Assembly (NCBI GenBank): GCA_020631315.1
Contig: JAHDHM010000025.1
Coordinates: forward strand, 3,770-17,616
DNA: 13,847 nt
From: Acidimicrobiales bacterium
GTDB taxonomy: Bacteria; Actinomycetota; Acidimicrobiia; Acidimicrobiales; Poriferisodaliceae
Reading direction: 5' to 3'
Position 1 is the first letter of the stretch. Each line of letters opens with the position of its first letter. Shown here piece by piece: positions 1 through 6,976 of this stretch. The position numbers and the translations under genes are program-made. The notes beneath the pieces are model-generated. The model worked only from the letters and a program-made list of their open reading frames with translations. It was not told the DNA's origin and ran no database searches.

Positions 1-44
1 GCTGGCAACGGGGCGCTGAAGCCGCCTTCACCGTTGCCGACTGA
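1..44 (+). CDS. possible 3' end of an upstream gene (frame ambiguous)
   Basis: Two forward frames are open from the window edge. One ends at a TGA at 42-44 and would finish a protein in ...AAFTVAD. The other ends at a TGA at 52-54, overlapping the next gene's GTG by four bases (GTGA), an arrangement used again later in this window. Too little is visible to choose between the frames or name a product. The coordinates given are for the first alternative. Confidence 0.25.
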   Translation, partial: WQRGAEAAFTVAD

Positions 45-50
45 CCACAC

Positions 51-1760
51 GTGAGCTTCCGACCGGTCCGTCGACGCGCCTTCGTGGCGTCGCTGGTCCT
101 GGTCGCGCTCGCGTCGACCGCATTCATCGCGACACCTCCCGTCTCGGGGCAGACGGCGACCGGCGCACCCGGTCCCGTGGTGATCTCGACGCCGACGGGT
201 CTGACACCGGTCCGGGCGATCGTGAACCCGTCGTTCGACATCAACGCCGTGAACTCGGGCGCGTGGACGATGGTTGAGGCCCTCAATGGCACCCAGTCGC
301 CGCGAATGGAGGGCTGGCAGTCCACCCACCCGCCGACGGCCAACTTCGGTGGCCGTGATCATCCGATCGAGGTCTGGGGTTCACCGTTCAACAACGTCGG
401 GTCGGTGACGGGAACGACCCTCATCGAGCTGAACGCGAACGTCTCGTCGGCCGTGTTCCAGGACCTCTGCCTGGAGCTGAACGAGCCGGTCGGCTGGAGC
501 TTCTTCCATCACGCCCGTTCACGCAACACCACCGAGATCGTGCAGGTGACGATCAGCGACCCGACGACGTGGACCGGCGTGACCGCACCTCCCGCACCGG
601 CCTACTCGTCGGGCGACCTGCCCGTCACCCGAGCCCAGCTGTGGGTCAACCACACCGGCGCCTGGAACGGCAACCATCCTGCGGGCGCGTACCGGTTCGC
701 GTTCGACGCCGTCCAAGGCGGCAACGGGCCGTCCTACGGCAACCTCCTCGATGAGGTGACCGTCGACCTTCCTGCGCTCGCCGAGTTCATCGATGCTCCA
801 GGCGTCAACCCGACGTCGACGTCCGAGGCAGCGGGCGCCCGGGTGGCGTTCGTCCTGAACGGTCGGCTGACGGTTCCCACCAACATCCGGCTGCAGCCGA
901 CAGCCGCCGCGACCGTCAACGGGTCCGACATCGTCGGCATCAGCGTCGTCGACGGTGCCGGCAACGCCTTCGCCGGCGCCTCAGCGGCGGTACAGCCCGA
1001 CGGTGCGATCGACGTGACCATCCCGCCGGGGATCTACTGGCCGAACGAGCGGGACAGCTACGTCCAGCTCCTCCTCGATCTCGATGACGCCGTCGCCGAC
1101 GTGAACGAGACAGCGTCGTGGTCGCTCGTGGCCGGCAACCCGGACCTGCGACCGGGCGACGCGATGTGCGACGGCCCTGATCAGCCCGACGTGACGTTCT
1201 CGATCACCGCAGCGCTCGACCTCGCACTCAACCTCTCCACGCCCGACGTGCCCGCCGAGGCCTCGGACGTGATCTTCACCGCGAGTGTGTCGAACGTGGA
1301 CGGCCTGCCCGACCCCGGTCCGATCGAGGTCGCGATCGACTTCACCCCGGCGTACAACTCGCTCGGCGGCAGCGGTACCGGCTGGTCGTGTTCGAACAAC
1401 AGCAGCCGGATCAGATGCTTCTTCGTGAACCCGCTCGCCCCCGGCGAGACGACGCCGGATCTGACCATCCTCACGTCGGTCGTCGGCAGTGTCGGCGCGC
1501 TGGCCGAGGCATCGGGGCTGGCGTCGAGCACCCAGACCGAAGCCAACCTGACGAACAACGCCGTCACCATCTCCGGCACAGTGCAGCCGGGACTGCCCGG
1601 CACCGGCATCGAGACCGAATCGGGCCTGTCGTCTGGTTTCGGTCTCATCGCGCTCGGCTTCGGCCTCGTCTGGCTCGCGTGGCGACTCGACCTTCGCGGT
1701 GCGGTGCTGCAACGCGGCATGCAGACCCTCGAACGCGGCTCGACTCGTTGGCGCAGCTGA
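51..1760 (+). CDS. secreted cell-surface protein with LPGTG sorting signal and DUF11-like repeat domain
   Basis: A 569-residue exported protein of unknown ligand. Residues 1-35 form a signal peptide: an Arg-rich n-region (RPVRRR), a hydrophobic core at about 11-28, and probable cleavage near VSG-QTA. Residues ~60-240 look like an extracellular lectin-like or carbohydrate-binding beta-sandwich seen in bacterial surface proteins, with an IEVWGSPFNNV segment, ELNAN, and a WSFFHHAR stretch. Residues ~385-510 resemble a DUF11/CARDB-type adhesin repeat, with LALNLSTP near its start and TNNAVTISG at its end. The C-terminus carries LPGTG at 515-519, a hydrophobic span at about 529-544 and an Arg-rich tail. 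This is the plan of a sortase substrate, although the tail after the membrane span (about 25 residues) is longer than usual. The GTG at 51 is chosen because it starts directly before the signal peptide; no Shine-Dalgarno sequence is visible. The architecture is seen in the sequence; wall anchoring is inferred. Confidence 0.8.
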   Translation: MSFRPVRRRAFVASLVLVALASTAFIATPPVSGQTATGAPGPVVISTPTGLTPVRAIVNPSFDINAVNSGAWTMVEALNGTQSPRMEGWQSTHPPTANFGGRDHPIEVWGSPFNNVGSVTGTTLIELNANVSSAVFQDLCLELNEPVGWSFFHHARSRNTTEIVQVTISDPTTWTGVTAPPAPAYSSGDLPVTRAQLWVNHTGAWNGNHPAGAYRFAFDAVQGGNGPSYGNLLDEVTVDLPALAEFIDAPGVNPTSTSEAAGARVAFVLNGRLTVPTNIRLQPTAAATVNGSDIVGISVVDGAGNAFAGASAAVQPDGAIDVTIPPGIYWPNERDSYVQLLLDLDDAVADVNETASWSLVAGNPDLRPGDAMCDGPDQPDVTFSITAALDLALNLSTPDVPAEASDVIFTASVSNVDGLPDPGPIEVAIDFTPAYNSLGGSGTGWSCSNNSSRIRCFFVNPLAPGETTPDLTILTSVVGSVGALAEASGLASSTQTEANLTNNAVTISGTVQPGLPGTGIETESGLSSGFGLIALGFGLVWLAWRLDLRGAVLQRGMQTLERGSTRWRS

Positions 1761-1775
1761 CGACCGCGGTACGGT
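1748..1775 (+). promoter_or_regulatory. candidate leaderless promoter for the MeaB-type gene
   Basis: TTGGCG (1748-1753) and TACGGT (1770-1775, matching the actinobacterial TAnnnT -10 pattern) are 16 bases apart. A start point 7-8 bases after the -10 falls at about 1783, exactly on the GTG start codon, which has no Shine-Dalgarno sequence before it. The elements overlap the end of the preceding gene. They were found by eye; no transcript data were available. Confidence 0.35.
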
Positions 1776-1782
1776 CTCGGCC

Positions 1783-2823
1783 GTGGTGAAGCTGCCCGAC
1801 GTCGCGACCCTCGCTGAGGGTGTGCGAGCGCGTGACCGCGCCAGCCTCGGCCGGGCCATCACCCTCGTCGAGTCGACCCACCCCGCCCACAGAGCACATG
1901 CGCAGGAGCTGCTCGCCGCGCTCGCTGACACACGAACGTCCGACACAGCGCGCGACGACACAGCACTCGACACCAGGCGGAGCCACCGTGTCGGCATCAC
2001 CGGCGTCCCCGGCGTCGGCAAGAGCACGTTCGTCGACGAGCTCGGATCGCACCTGACGGCCGGGGGGCACCGGGTCGCCGTCCTCGCGGTCGATCCGTCG
2101 AGTTCGCGGACCGGCGGCTCGATCTTGGGTGACAAGACCCGCATGGCTCGCCTCGCCGTCGACCCGAATGCGTTCGTCCGCCCCTCCCCCACCGCCGGCA
2201 CCCTGGGCGGCGTGACCCGCCGGACTCGTGACACGACACAGATCGTCGAGGCGGCCGGTTACGACGTCGTGCTGATCGAGACGGTGGGCGTCGGACAGAG
2301 CGAGACGGTCGTGGCCGACATGGTCGACGTGTTCCTCGTCCTGATGCTGCCCGGCGCCGGCGACGAGCTGCAGGGCATCAAGAAGGGCATCCTCGAGCTG
2401 GCCGACGTGATCGCGGTGAACAAGGCCGACGGCGACAACGCCGCCCGAGCCCGCCACTCGGCCCGCGACTACTCGGCCGCGCTCCGGCTGCTGCAGCCGA
2501 CGTCGGCGAACTGGAATCCGGTGGTGCGCACCTGCTCTGGCCTTCACGGCGAGGGTGTCGTGGAGATCTGGCAGGAGCTCCTGCTGCACCGCAAGAAGAT
2601 GCTCGACGCGGGTGAGTTCGACGAACGCCGTGTCGCCCAGCGGCTTCGTTGGCTGTGGTCGGCGTTCGACGAGGAACTGACCGACCGGGCGCGACGACAT
2701 CCGGCCGTGCAGGCCATCGCCGCCGAGATCGAGGCAGCAGTGCGGGACGGGTCCGAACCACCCGTTCGAGGCGCCAGCCGCCTGATCGAGGCCGCATCGA
2801 GCCCTCCCGAGGAGGCATCATGA
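1783..2823 (+). CDS. meaB: MeaB/ArgK-type metallochaperone GTPase
   Basis: A P-loop G3E GTPase of the MeaB/ArgK family, 346 residues against a family norm of about 330. These proteins load and protect adenosylcobalamin in acyl-CoA mutases such as methylmalonyl-CoA mutase. Visible landmarks are the Walker A segment GVPGVGKST (74-82), the family hallmark DPSSSRTGGSILGDKTRM (104-121), FVRPSPTAGTLGG (131-143), the ETVGVGQSE switch region (166-174) and NKAD for guanine recognition (213-216). The frame is open 28 codons further upstream to an ATG at 1699, but that extension lies inside the preceding gene and has no family similarity. The GTG at 1783 is preferred because the protein then starts where MeaB homology starts; GTG 1786 is equally possible. 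The gene overlaps kynureninase by four bases (ATGA). No mutase subunit is in the window, so the client is unknown. Confidence 0.93.
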   Translation: MVKLPDVATLAEGVRARDRASLGRAITLVESTHPAHRAHAQELLAALADTRTSDTARDDTALDTRRSHRVGITGVPGVGKSTFVDELGSHLTAGGHRVAVLAVDPSSSRTGGSILGDKTRMARLAVDPNAFVRPSPTAGTLGGVTRRTRDTTQIVEAAGYDVVLIETVGVGQSETVVADMVDVFLVLMLPGAGDELQGIKKGILELADVIAVNKADGDNAARARHSARDYSAALRLLQPTSANWNPVVRTCSGLHGEGVVEIWQELLLHRKKMLDAGEFDERRVAQRLRWLWSAFDEELTDRARRHPAVQAIAAEIEAAVRDGSEPPVRGASRLIEAASSPPEEAS

Positions 2824-4082
2824 CCGGCCCTGACCGACAGCGTCGGCCCGGACGACCGATCGAGACCGTCGAGTGGTCGGCCGTGCGCGAGCGGTTCGTG
2901 CTCGACGACCTCGTGTATCTCGACGGCAACAGCCTCGGCCGTCCGCTGCGCGCCAGCCTGCAGGCCGTGCAGCGGGCCCTCGTCGAGGAGTGGGCCATCG
3001 GCTTGATCGAGTCGTGGGAGGTGTGGATCGACCGCTGCCGCGACATCGGCGAGGTCATCGGCCGCACCTGCCTCGGCGCCGCGCCCGGAACGACGACGCT
3101 CAGCGACTCGACCACGGTGAACCTCTGGAAGGTGCTGGCTCCTCTGGTCCGTCATCAGCTCGCGCACGACCCGAACCGCCGGACAATCGTCGTCGACGAC
3201 CACGACTTTCCCACCGACCGCTACGTGGTCGACAGCGTGGCCGATGCCTTTGGTCTCGACGTCCGACGTACCAGCGCCGACCCGATCGACGGTCTGTCCG
3301 CCGCCGACCTCGCCGCCGCCATGGGCCCGGACGTCGCCGCGGTCGTCGTGTCGCACGTCAACTACAGGAGCGGCGCGCTGCTCGACCTGAGCGAGGCCAC
3401 GCGCATCGCTCACGACGCCGGTGCGGTGCTCGTCACCGACGTGTCGCATTCCGTCGGCGCGGTCCCGATCCACACCGATGCCTGGGGCGTCGACGCGACC
3501 GTGGGCTGCACCTACAAGTACCTGAACGGCGGCCCCGGTGCCCCGGCGTTCGTGTCGATGGCCCCTCGCTGGGCCGAGACGTTGGAACCCACCATCGCCG
3601 GATGGTTCGGCACGACCGCCCAGTTCGAGATGCACGACCGATTCGAGGCCGCTCCCGGCATCGACCGCTTCCAGGCCGGGACGCCGCCGATCCTGTCGGT
3701 GACCGCCGTGGGGCCCGCCATCGAGCTCGTCGACGAGGTCGGCATCGACGCCCTGCGTAGCCGCAGTCTCGAGCTGACCAGCCATCTCATCGAAGCCGCC
3801 GATCAGCTTCTCGTCGAACACGGTGTGCAGGTCACCAGTCCACGCGACCCCGCTCGGCGCGGTGGGCACGTGACCCTCACTCACCCGCAAGCTCGCCAGC
3901 TGTCGCTCGCCTTGCGCGCCGACGGCATCGTCGGCGACTACCGCGAACCCGACGGCCTCCGTCTGGCCCCCGTCCCGACGTACAACACGCTCGCCGACAT
4001 CGACCGCGCCGTGGCTCGAATTGCATCGCTGCTGCGCACCGGCGACCATCTCGACGTCACGACCACGTCTCGCGTCACCTGA
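2820..4082 (+). CDS. kynU: kynureninase (PLP-dependent)
   Basis: Kynureninase hydrolyses L-kynurenine to anthranilate and alanine (or 3-hydroxykynurenine to 3-hydroxyanthranilate) in cytosolic tryptophan breakdown. It is an aspartate-aminotransferase-fold PLP enzyme. The 420-residue product matches the usual length. Signature segments are YLDGNSLGRP (33-42), HDFPTDRY (128-135), TDVSHSVGA (206-214, containing the Asp and His that contact PLP), TYKYLNGGPGAPAF (231-244) with K233 as the likely Schiff-base lysine, and a C-terminal-half RFQAGTPP segment that corresponds to the substrate-binding GTPP motif. The ATG at 2820 is supported by a strong GAGGAGG Shine-Dalgarno sequence and overlaps the MeaB stop as ATGA, suggesting translational coupling. 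The frame is open upstream, but only in the shadow of MeaB. Tryptophan 2,3-dioxygenase and kynurenine formamidase are absent from the window. Confidence 0.95.
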   Translation: MTGPDRQRRPGRPIETVEWSAVRERFVLDDLVYLDGNSLGRPLRASLQAVQRALVEEWAIGLIESWEVWIDRCRDIGEVIGRTCLGAAPGTTTLSDSTTVNLWKVLAPLVRHQLAHDPNRRTIVVDDHDFPTDRYVVDSVADAFGLDVRRTSADPIDGLSAADLAAAMGPDVAAVVVSHVNYRSGALLDLSEATRIAHDAGAVLVTDVSHSVGAVPIHTDAWGVDATVGCTYKYLNGGPGAPAFVSMAPRWAETLEPTIAGWFGTTAQFEMHDRFEAAPGIDRFQAGTPPILSVTAVGPAIELVDEVGIDALRSRSLELTSHLIEAADQLLVEHGVQVTSPRDPARRGGHVTLTHPQARQLSLALRADGIVGDYREPDGLRLAPVPTYNTLADIDRAVARIASLLRTGDHLDVTTTSRVT

Positions 4083-4105
4083 CGCACCCCACCAGGAGCA
4101 CTCTG

Positions 4106-4405
4106 ATGATCATCATCGCCGGCACAATGGCCATGGACCCCGCCCACCGGGACGAGTTCCTCGAGGCCGCCAAGGGGGCCATGGAAGGCACCCGTGCCGA
4201 AGAGGGCAACGAGCAGTACGTGTTCACCCCCGACGTCAGCGACGGTGGCCTGGTGCACCTGTTCGAGATCTGGGACGACGCCGCCCGCCTCGGCGACCAC
4301 ATGGGTGCCGATCACATGCGCACGTTCGGGCGGGCCATCAAGCACATCGAGGTCGAGCGCTCGATCGCGATCTACAACATCGCCGGCGAGCCGACGAAGC
4401 TCTGA
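4106..4405 (+). CDS. antibiotic biosynthesis monooxygenase (ABM) family protein
   Basis: A 99-residue dimeric alpha+beta-barrel (ferredoxin-like) protein of the ABM/YgiN type. Members include cofactor-free quinol monooxygenases and many proteins of unknown substrate. The family pattern is clear: an N-terminal strand MIIIAGTMAMDP, a helix EFLEAAKGAMEGTRAEEGNE, then YVFTPD, HLFEIWDD, and the helix DHMGADHMRTF. AGGAG lies 6-8 bases before the ATG. The gene begins 24 bases after kynureninase and is probably in the same transcript. That position might suggest a role in oxidising an aromatic product, but that is inference, as the family says little about substrate. Confidence 0.85.
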   Translation: MIIIAGTMAMDPAHRDEFLEAAKGAMEGTRAEEGNEQYVFTPDVSDGGLVHLFEIWDDAARLGDHMGADHMRTFGRAIKHIEVERSIAIYNIAGEPTKL

Positions 4406-4419
4406 CACGTCCGCTGTGG

Positions 4420-5196
4420 TCAGCGGGACCAGCCGCCGGAGTAGTCGAAGAACTGACCGGTCTGGAAACGGCTGGTGCCATCCACGAACACCGTGCAGAA
4501 GTGGGCGAACTCGGTCATCGTGCCGAGGCGCTGCATCGGCACGAGCGATTCGACCCGCGCTCGGCGATCGGGATCGTCGGGCCCGTCGATCGTCGCCCGG
4601 ATCCGGTTGCCCAACAAGAAGCCCGGGAAGTCCATGAAGTTCGTGCCGACCGCGTTGACCTGCACGCCCGACGCGGCGAACTCCATGCCCACGTTCTCGA
4701 CGAGCCGGTTCGCAGCTGCCCGGGTGGCCGAGTAGAGCGGCGCACCCGGCGTGTCCCTCGAACCCGAGGCGCTCGTGATGACGAGCACCTGCCCGTCGCC
4801 GCGTTCGAGCATGGGTGGGAGCACCGCCTGGAGCGCCAGGTACGGGGCCATGATGTTGCCCCGCATCACCCGTTCGAGATCCGCCGGGGTCGACTTCAAG
4901 AAGCGCCCACCGACGATGTCGCCGGTGAAGAACACGGCACTGTCGATGTGGCCGAACCGGTCGAGCCCTGCGCGGACCAGCTCGGCTGCTGACGCTTCGT
5001 CGGCGAGGTCGGCGACGCCGTCGACGCCGGCCATCTCGACACCGGCACTCGCGACACTCGCCCGCACCTCCTCAGACGGGTCACCGACCACGAGGTCGTG
5101 ACCGCGCTCGGCCAACAGCCGACACAGCTCGGGTCCCACGTAGCTGTTGCCGTTCGAGACCAGCGCGACACGGCGCGGTGCGGAATCCTCGATCAT
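4420..5196 (-). CDS. atypical short-chain dehydrogenase/reductase (catalytic Lys replaced by Arg)
   Basis: A Rossmann-fold SDR protein of 258 residues, the classical SDR length. Several family landmarks are altered. The cofactor loop reads SNGNSYVGPE (14-23) rather than TGxxxGxG. The NNAG position reads FFTGD (89-93). The active-site tetrad reads N114, S142, Y155 and R159 (LYSATR), so the usual YxxxK lysine is arginine. The order and spacing otherwise fit, including a 13-residue Ser-Tyr separation and the C-terminal GQFFDYSGGW. It may be an oxidoreductase with unusual chemistry or a non-catalytic relative. The ATG start is preceded by an excellent GGAGGAG (5202-5208 on the complement). It lies 44 bases downstream of the amidase on the same strand, so the two are probably one operon. 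It ends 14 bases from the convergent ABM gene. Confidence 0.85.
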   Translation of the reverse strand: MIEDSAPRRVALVSNGNSYVGPELCRLLAERGHDLVVGDPSEEVRASVASAGVEMAGVDGVADLADEASAAELVRAGLDRFGHIDSAVFFTGDIVGGRFLKSTPADLERVMRGNIMAPYLALQAVLPPMLERGDGQVLVITSASGSRDTPGAPLYSATRAAANRLVENVGMEFAASGVQVNAVGTNFMDFPGFLLGNRIRATIDGPDDPDRRARVESLVPMQRLGTMTEFAHFCTVFVDGTSRFQTGQFFDYSGGWSR

Positions 5197-5240
5197 CGTT
5201 GCTCCTCCGTCTACAGGGGTTCAGGTGAGTGGTCGGCGAC

Positions 5241-6629
5241 TCACACGCCGGGCGCCACCAACGGCCACGGGCGCGCCCGTTCGATCAGGTGTGCCAGTTC
5301 GAGCAACAACGGCTCGCTGTGGTGTGGGCCGAGCACCTGGAGACCGACCGGCAGTCCGGCCGCATCGGTGCCGATCGGAATCGAGATCGCCGGGTTGCCG
5401 TAGATGTTCGACGGGATCGTGAGTGCGCCGTTGTTGCCGCGGTCGGACGGCTTGCCTCCGAACTCGCTCGGGATCCCGCCGCTCGCAGCGAACGCGACAT
5501 CGGGGTTGCTGGCCGCCATCACGAAGTCCGCGACACCGAACAGTCCGGCCATCGCCTCGAAGATCTCGGTGCGGCGCCGCTCGAAGCGGACCATCGTCTC
5601 CACGTCGAGACGTTCCTTGGCGATCCGGACGCCGGCCGCCATCGGCGGGGTCAGATCGTCTGCCTGTTCGGGCCACCGTCCGTCGACGTCGAGTGCGAGA
5701 CCGATCCCGCCCGACAGTGCCCATGCGGCGCCTCCCTTCGGGATGGCGATCGGGTGATCGACCCGTCGCATCCCTGCGAGCTCGATCAGGAACGACGCCG
5801 CCTCGTCGACCAGGGCCATCGTGTCGTCAGCCACGACCGCACCACCGAGCGTCGCGTCGACGATCACCCCGGCACCGGTCAACTCCTCGGCACGTGAACC
5901 GAGCCCGGCCTCCCAACCACCGACCTTCGGCAACGAGTAGGGATCGTGCCGATCGTGGCCGTTGCTGACGTCGAACCATCGAGCCGTGTCGCGCACCGAC
6001 CGCGACACGCAGCCAGGCACGGCCGTGAGGTTGCCGACCGTGACGTGCGGACCCTTCGGGATACGGCCGTAGGTGCTCTTCAACCCGACGAGACCACAGA
6101 ACGCAGCGGGGATGCGGATCGAGCCGCCGCCGTCGCCCGCGGTCGCGATCGGGAAAAGCCCTCCCGCAACGCCAGCTGCCGAACCACCCGACGAGCCGCC
6201 CGGCGTGCGGCCCGCCTTCCACGGGTTCTCGGTGGCGCCGTGCAGCTTCGTCCAGGTCTGGTTCAGGCCACCGAACTCGCTCGACGTCGTCTGTGCGGCG
6301 AGTACCGCGCCGGCGTCGAGCAGACGTTGCACCTTGGTCGACGTGTACGACGCGACCCGGTCGGCCCACATGACCGAACCTCCGGTGTCCGGCCAGCCCT
6401 CCACATGATCGAGCTCCTTCACACCGACGGGAACACCACCGAACGGCAACGAGACATCAGCCGAACGAGCAGCGTCGAGCGCCGCATCGCGGTCCTCGAA
6501 GCACACTGCGTTGAGCTCGGAGGCGTCGATGGCCGCCCACGTCGCCTCGAGCTCCTCCACGGGTGTGCGTTCACCCGCCCGGAACGCCTCGACCAACGAC
6601 ACGGCATCGCCGCTCCACGTGTCCGCCAT
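5241..6629 (-). CDS. amidase-signature family hydrolase
   Basis: A serine hydrolase of the amidase signature (AS) superfamily, 462 residues, the typical length. AS enzymes hydrolyse amides with a Ser-cisSer-Lys triad. K71 lies in VPVGVKELD, the cis-Ser is about S146 in RTPGGSSGGSAAG, and the nucleophile is S170 in GDGGGSIRIPAA. The 75 and 24 residue spacings agree with those of fatty-acid amide hydrolase. The core GLVGLKSTYGRIPKGP follows. The substrate cannot be read from sequence: simple amides, nitrile-derived amides and indoleacetamide-type substrates are all possible. GatA is less likely because GatB and GatC are absent. The ATG at 6629 is chosen because it starts just before the domain and has GGGGG six bases upstream. 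The frame stays open about 100 codons further, but through low-complexity repeat DNA. An ATG at 6653 is an alternative. Confidence 0.9.
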   Translation of the reverse strand: MADTWSGDAVSLVEAFRAGERTPVEELEATWAAIDASELNAVCFEDRDAALDAARSADVSLPFGGVPVGVKELDHVEGWPDTGGSVMWADRVASYTSTKVQRLLDAGAVLAAQTTSSEFGGLNQTWTKLHGATENPWKAGRTPGGSSGGSAAGVAGGLFPIATAGDGGGSIRIPAAFCGLVGLKSTYGRIPKGPHVTVGNLTAVPGCVSRSVRDTARWFDVSNGHDRHDPYSLPKVGGWEAGLGSRAEELTGAGVIVDATLGGAVVADDTMALVDEAASFLIELAGMRRVDHPIAIPKGGAAWALSGGIGLALDVDGRWPEQADDLTPPMAAGVRIAKERLDVETMVRFERRRTEIFEAMAGLFGVADFVMAASNPDVAFAASGGIPSEFGGKPSDRGNNGALTIPSNIYGNPAISIPIGTDAAGLPVGLQVLGPHHSEPLLLELAHLIERARPWPLVAPGV

Positions 6630-6690
6630 GACACACCCCCTGAGTCCGGCCATCTTCGCCGATCTCGACGAACGACCCCACATCCTCCCG

Positions 6691-6711
6691 CCGGGCGCGA
6701 CTCGGCCCGGC
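6691..6711. repeat. 21-base direct repeat, copy A, hairpin-forming
   Basis: This 21-base stretch recurs exactly at 6742-6762, 51 bases away. Within it CCGGGC (6691-6696) and GCCCGG (6705-6710) are inverted complements around an 8-base loop, and the stem extends one pair outward (6690/6711). It sits in the intergenic region, in the 5' untranslated part of the amidase message. Confidence 0.8.
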
Positions 6712-6741
6712 AGCATCATCCGGCCGACCTCGCCGCACCCT

Positions 6742-6762
6742 CCGGGCGCGACTCGGCCCGGC
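6742..6762. repeat. 21-base direct repeat, copy B, overlapping a stronger hairpin
   Basis: Exact second copy of the repeat at 6691. Its own 6-bp stem (6742-6747 with 6756-6761) shares bases 6756-6761 with the left arm of the long hairpin at 6754-6778. The two folds are therefore mutually exclusive. Confidence 0.8.
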
Positions 6763-6778
6763 CGTTTCGGCCGGGCCG
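6754..6778. terminator. strong GC hairpin, 11-bp perfect stem (terminator-like or regulatory)
   Basis: CGGCCCGGCCG (6754-6764) and CGGCCGGGCCG (6768-6778) form an 11-bp all-GC stem with a TTT loop on the + strand (AAA on the complement). No T-tract follows in either direction, so it is not a canonical intrinsic terminator. GC-rich actinobacteria often have stems without U-tracts. Its position between divergent genes argues more for a leader or insulator structure than for the end of a transcript. Confidence 0.5.
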
Positions 6779-6976
6779 GTTGCGGATCGGCTCCGAAGGA
6801 GGGAAACGGACCGATGCTCTGTGGTTCGGAGGCGAAGGGGCGGGCGACACCTCCGACGAGCGACAACCTAGGTCGGGTCGGTGAATGGGCCCGCACGTGC
6901 ACCTGAACAGAAGGTGACGCGCCCCGGAACACTCGGAGCCGCCTGTCCTGCGCCCCGCTGCTGCAAGACTGGCGAG

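Larger units (their letters stand above)
6630..6976. other. 347-base divergent intergenic region
   Basis: This separates the amidase (leftward) from the phosphoribosyltransferase (rightward), so promoters for both should lie here. It holds the direct repeat and hairpins listed separately (6691-6778). It also contains a small CTCC-GAA-GGAG inverted repeat at 6791-6801. A TAGGTT hexamer on the complement (6865-6870) could be a -10 for the amidase but has no recognisable -35. The right-hand part (6905-6976) shows nothing clear. Confidence 0.7.

Noticed and set aside
1699..1782. Earlier ATG start for the MeaB-type protein
   Set aside because: The 28-residue extension overlaps the preceding gene in another frame, is rich in Cys and Arg, and lies outside MeaB homology.
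4411..4426. CCGCT...AGCGG stem between the convergent ABM and SDR genes
   Set aside because: A five-pair stem without a T-tract, overlapping the SDR stop codon, is too weak to call as a terminator.
6814..6906. 30-codon reading frame beginning ATG with AAGGAGG (6796-6802) upstream
   Set aside because: Spacing of 11 bases is long, the peptide shows no recognisable feature, and the strand and position fit intergenic sequence. Conservation would be needed to keep it.
6630..6932. Amidase reading frame extended about 100 codons upstream
   Set aside because: The extension runs through repeat DNA and encodes Gly/Pro/Arg-rich sequence with no domain content, while ATG 6629 has a Shine-Dalgarno-like GGGGG and fits the family length.
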